From: Planctomycetota bacterium
GTDB lineage: Bacteria > JAJVIF01 > JAPKYR01
Direction: 5' to 3'
Assembly (NCBI GenBank): GCA_030673355.1
Contig: DAOVJF010000103.1
Location: 1-7,789, forward strand
DNA length: 7,789 nucleotides
Below the pieces are notes generated by a model. It was not told the origin of the DNA and ran no database searches. It saw nothing but the letters and a program-made list of their open reading frames with translations. The position numbers and the translations under genes were made by a program. Below are positions 6,504 to 7,789 of this stretch, piece after piece. The first letter of the stretch is position 1. Each line of letters begins with the position of its first letter.

Positions 6504-6529
6504 ACAGGAAAAGCATGTCGCTCTTCCGT
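6504..6529 (-). promoter_or_regulatory. hairpin in the rplM leader, candidate ribosomal-protein autoregulatory site
   Basis: On the minus strand GGAAGAGC (plus 6520-6527) pairs with GCTTTTCC (plus 6507-6514) over 8 positions, with one G-T wobble, around a five-base GACAT loop. Two further pairs form beyond a single-base bulge. The stem ends 12 bases before the rplM ATG, a position suited to controlling ribosome access. The T-run needed for a terminator is absent. L13 leaders are known as regulatory RNAs in several phyla, but I cannot match this to a named class. Confidence 0.45.
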
Positions 6530-6553
6530 TTGGTTTCATTTTTTGTTTAATAA

Positions 6554-7381
6554 TCACGAACCGGCCGGTTTGCTTATTGCTTCTTCAAGATCATTATCAG
6601 AATAAAGCACTTTTTCAAGGAATAACCCGCCTGGCTTAGCGTTATATTTAACGCGTCCTTTTTCAGGTTTCATCAGGGCTTCGCTTACAGACTTATAGCT
6701 CTCTCTGCCCTGTGTCACCGCCAGAAGGAGTCCTGTCATTCGACGGACCATCTGGTACAGGAACCCTGAGCCGATAAACCTGATTTCGACAAGCTGCCCG
6801 TCCTCCCGGACATCCGCCAGGTAAATTTCCTTCACCGGGTTTTCGCCTTCCTCAAGCCTCGGGGAAAAGCTCCTGAAATCACGCTTTCCCTCGAATTCCT
6901 TCGCGTAACTCACGAGGAGGTCGAGATCGAACGGCTTATGATCTTCCACAAACAGGACATAGTGCCTGGATGTCGGGGGCAGTTCCCTGGCTCTCAGGAT
7001 CCGGTATAGATAAACCTTTCCGACAGCCGAGAACCTGGGATGAAAATCAAAACCTGTTTCCCGGCAATCCGTTATGCGAATATCACCTGGAAGAATCGAG
7101 TTCAAGCCCTGGTAAAGTTCCTCGACAGTTCTCGGCGCGCTTGTACGGAACGAGATCACCTGTCCAGTCGCGTGAACACCGGAATCGGTCCTCGATGCCG
7201 ATTTCACCCGCACCGGATGCGCGAGAATTTTCGAGAGAGCCTTGTTCAATTCGGATTCAATTGTCCGATCAACTTTTTGAAGCTGGCTCCCTGAAAACCC
7301 GGCCCCGTCATAGGCAACTGTCGCCCTGAAATTCCGGAGCAAAGGTCGGTTCGTAATTTCAATGTTCGTATTCCCGCCCAT
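6554..7381 (-). CDS. truA: tRNA pseudouridine(38-40) synthase TruA
   Basis: TruA isomerises uridines 38-40 in the anticodon arm of many tRNAs. From the ATG at 7381 the product has 275 residues, typical for the family. The catalytic Asp is in ASRTDSGVHA (Asp66), where many members have GRTDAGVHA. Other landmarks are VAYDGAGFSG (22-31), LNSILPGDIRI, the KVYLYRI segment (122-128) and GSGFLYQMVRRMTG (204-217). I prefer 7381 because AAGGGG lies 8 bases upstream and the length fits. An earlier ATG at 7456 overlaps the rplQ stop (TAATG) and would add 25 hydrophilic residues that look like translated leader. Placement between rplQ and rplM is common in Firmicutes-like operons. Confidence 0.96.
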   Translation of the reverse strand: MGGNTNIEITNRPLLRNFRATVAYDGAGFSGSQLQKVDRTIESELNKALSKILAHPVRVKSASRTDSGVHATGQVISFRTSAPRTVEELYQGLNSILPGDIRITDCRETGFDFHPRFSAVGKVYLYRILRARELPPTSRHYVLFVEDHKPFDLDLLVSYAKEFEGKRDFRSFSPRLEEGENPVKEIYLADVREDGQLVEIRFIGSGFLYQMVRRMTGLLLAVTQGRESYKSVSEALMKPEKGRVKYNAKPGGLFLEKVLYSDNDLEEAISKPAGS

Positions 7382-7389
7382 TTGTCTAT

Positions 7390-7446
7390 CCCCTTCGTCC
7401 TCATACCGGTTGGAGGTCTTACCTCGGTCCCTGTTATGAGGAGGGG
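7390..7446 (-). promoter_or_regulatory. structured truA leader that can mask its ribosome binding site
   Basis: On the minus strand CCCCTCCTCAT (plus 7436-7446) can pair with ATGAGG (plus 7399-7404) and, past a four-base bulge, with AGGGG (plus 7390-7394). That makes 11 pairs, and AGGGG is the core of the truA Shine-Dalgarno. Inside this stem sits a perfect GAGGT-AAG-ACCTC hairpin (plus 7413-7425). The pairing is visible in the sequence; control of truA translation by it is inference. If translation starts at 7456 instead, this stretch would be coding. Confidence 0.45.
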
Positions 7447-7455
7447 TTAAGGGCA

Positions 7456-7789
7456 TTATTCACTCAGATTAAAAGTAACAACAGCAAGGTCCGCTCCGTC
7501 ACCGCGACGTTTACCGGCTTTGATGACACTCACCTCGCCGCCACCGCTGGAAAGTAGTTTCGGGACAATCTCAGAGGTGAGTTTTTTAATCAGGTCACGG
7601 TTATCTATCTGTTTCCGGACCTGTCGCAGGCTTGATACATCGCCCTTACGCGCAAGATTCACAAGTTTCTGAACGAAACGCGCAAGCGATTTTGCTTTTG
7701 CTTTCGATGTTAATATTTCGCCGTACTCGATCAGGTTTTTAGCCTGGTTTTTAAGAAGCGCCATGCGCTGGTCTGTCGGCCGGCTTAAT
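7456..7789 (-). CDS. rplQ: 50S ribosomal protein L17 (bL17), 5' end outside the window
   Basis: L17 is a large-subunit protein located near the peptide exit tunnel. The visible 110 codons begin LSRPTDQRMALLKNQ, matching the conserved L-x-RPTDQRMALLRN segment that lies about a dozen residues into family members. The true start is therefore beyond the right edge, and the Met at 7764 is internal. Further landmarks are AKAKSLARFVQKLVNLA and the C-terminal KAGKRRGDGADLAVV, where families usually read RRGDAAPMA. The TAA stop shares one base with an upstream in-frame ATG for truA (TAATG). rpoA is expected just upstream, outside the window. Confidence 0.95.
   Translation of the reverse strand, partial: LSRPTDQRMALLKNQAKNLIEYGEILTSKAKAKSLARFVQKLVNLARKGDVSSLRQVRKQIDNRDLIKKLTSEIVPKLLSSGGGEVSVIKAGKRRGDGADLAVVTFNLSE

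Noticed and set aside
7456..7764. Complete 102-residue rplQ starting at 7764
   Set aside because: The frame continues to the right edge and encodes LSRPTDQR directly before that Met, which is the conserved L17 segment, so the gene is 5'-partial and the Met is internal.

Overview
The window looks like chromosomal core sequence from a bacterium that carries flagellar (type III export) genes. It has bacterial ribosomal protein genes, a bacterial sliding clamp, sigma70-type promoters and Rho-independent terminators. The strand order rplQ-truA-rplM-rpsI resembles the tail of the rpoA operon in Firmicutes and several related or uncultured phyla. A stand-alone FliK-like/FlhB-tail gene pair is likewise known from Firmicutes (YlqG/YlqH) and other flagellated lineages. 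I cannot assign a phylum from the sequence alone.

Left part (1-1400, + strand): two genes of unknown function joined by an ATGA stop/start overlap. The first encodes a small multi-pass membrane protein that may begin upstream of the window. The second encodes an exported or membrane-anchored protein that looks like a beta-propeller. This stretch is visibly more AT-rich than the genes to its right.

Centre (1400-5160, + strand): dnaN has its own near-consensus promoter, a leader with small hairpins and a terminator, so it appears monocistronic, with no dnaA beside it in the window. After the terminator comes a two-gene unit: a FliK-like protein with a Pro/Gln/Thr-rich linker and a C-terminal hook-length-control-type domain, then, 7 bases later, a 95-residue protein matching only the C-terminal cytoplasmic fragment of FlhB and lacking the NPTH autocleavage motif.

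Convergent intergenic region (5161-5623): about 120 plain AT-rich bases are followed by a striking array. Two copies of a roughly 108-base unit are present, 79 consecutive bases of which are identical. Each unit holds a long imperfect hairpin (GGGGAC...GTCCCC) plus repeated AGTGACG motifs. It looks like a REP/BIME- or MITE-type non-autonomous element and is the most unusual structure in the window. The terminator of the opposing ribosomal operon follows.

Right part (5569-7789, - strand): the end of a translation operon, rplQ (5' end outside the window) - truA - rplM - rpsI. Genes overlap or are closely spaced. Two short gaps, before truA and before rplM, can fold into hairpins next to the translation start and are candidate regulatory leaders.
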